IMG/VR virus record: IMGVR_UViG_3300045933_000262
Coordinates: 1 to 20,040 of that record
Origin: a virus
Reading direction: 5' to 3' (one strand)
Length of the DNA: 20,040 bases
Shown here: positions 19,984 to 20,040 of the stretch, in pieces
Numbering within the stretch: position 1 is the stretch's first letter
Layout: every line of letters starts with the position of its first letter
Notes under the pieces: generated by a model
What the model was told of the DNA's origin: nothing
What the model saw: only the letters and a program-made list of their open reading frames with translations
Databases searched by the model: none
Position numbers and translations under genes: made by a program

Positions 19984-20040
19984 GTGCAGATTCGGTCGTT
20001 CACGCATGCGGGGTTACGACGGTTCGACCAAACCGGCGCG
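19984..20040 (+). CDS. higB: HigB-like toxin, N-terminus only (partial)
   Basis: GTG at 19984-19986 opens a frame that runs to the right edge, reading MQIRSFTHAGLRRFDQTGA. This closely follows the N-terminus of HigB/RelE-superfamily 'killer' toxins (M-I-R-S-F-x-H-x-G-L-x-x-F-x-x-T-G), ribosome-dependent mRNA interferases that are silenced by an XRE antitoxin, HigA, normally encoded immediately downstream. Only 19 residues are visible, so the catalytic residues cannot be checked. An overlapping ATG two bases earlier opens a frame without this similarity. The tight promoter-operator just upstream fits autoregulation by HigA. Confidence 0.75.
   Translation, partial: MQIRSFTHAGLRRFDQTGA

Overview
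This window looks like the early and lysogeny half of a temperate tailed phage, or a phage-like integrative element, from a strongly GC-rich bacterium. The evidence is a long, tightly packed minus-strand cluster of replication and recombination genes, ending at an HNH nuclease of the kind that sits beside packaging genes. It is followed by divergent repressor genes, a tyrosine integrase and an attachment site made from the 3' half of a tRNA-Arg(CCU) gene. No head, tail, terminase or lysis gene is recognisable here; they would lie beyond the left edge. I cannot assign a host species.

Layout. From about 15 kb leftwards to base 1, some 33 minus-strand genes run as one or a few operons, and most are joined by ATGA, GTGA or TGATG overlaps. 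In transcription order they are: XRE regulator and excisionase-like HTH protein; small unknowns; a possible annealing-type protein; an HNH nuclease; two consecutive Cas4/RecB-like nucleases with four-cysteine (Fe-S) signatures; a second HNH nuclease; a replication initiator or loader candidate and the DnaB helicase; endonuclease VII; RusA; then a run of small, often zinc-ribbon proteins; and finally a protein with six zinc ribbons and a third HNH nuclease. The AT-rich gap at 14961-15093 separates this operon from the rightward repressor and integrase. The integrase has a tyrosine but lacks the usual first Arg and the His of box II.

Attachment site. A tRNA 3' half (17048-17099) is flanked on both sides by the same 26-bp repeat, itself a tandem pair of 12-mers. 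No tRNA 5' half adjoins it. This is the layout of an intact attP (core plus two arm sites), not attL or attR, so the window may come from an unintegrated phage or circular element, and the genes to its right may be phage cargo.

Right end (17.2-20.0 kb). This part differs in style from the phage operon: genes are on the plus strand with individual, good promoters, and several appear leaderless. Two envelope proteins each follow a diverged copy of a 78-bp promoter repeat. Next come a YwgA/SocA-like winged-helix protein and an HslV/proteasome-type Ntn hydrolase with an intact N-terminal Thr site but no unfoldase gene beside it. The last gene is the start of a HigB-like toxin. The YwgA-like and HigB-like genes share a near-identical operator lying between the -35 and -10 positions. 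A toxin-antitoxin repressor (HigA, expected just beyond the window) may therefore control both transcripts. This co-regulated module (YwgA-like, Ntn protease, HigBA) is the best candidate here for an undescribed system.
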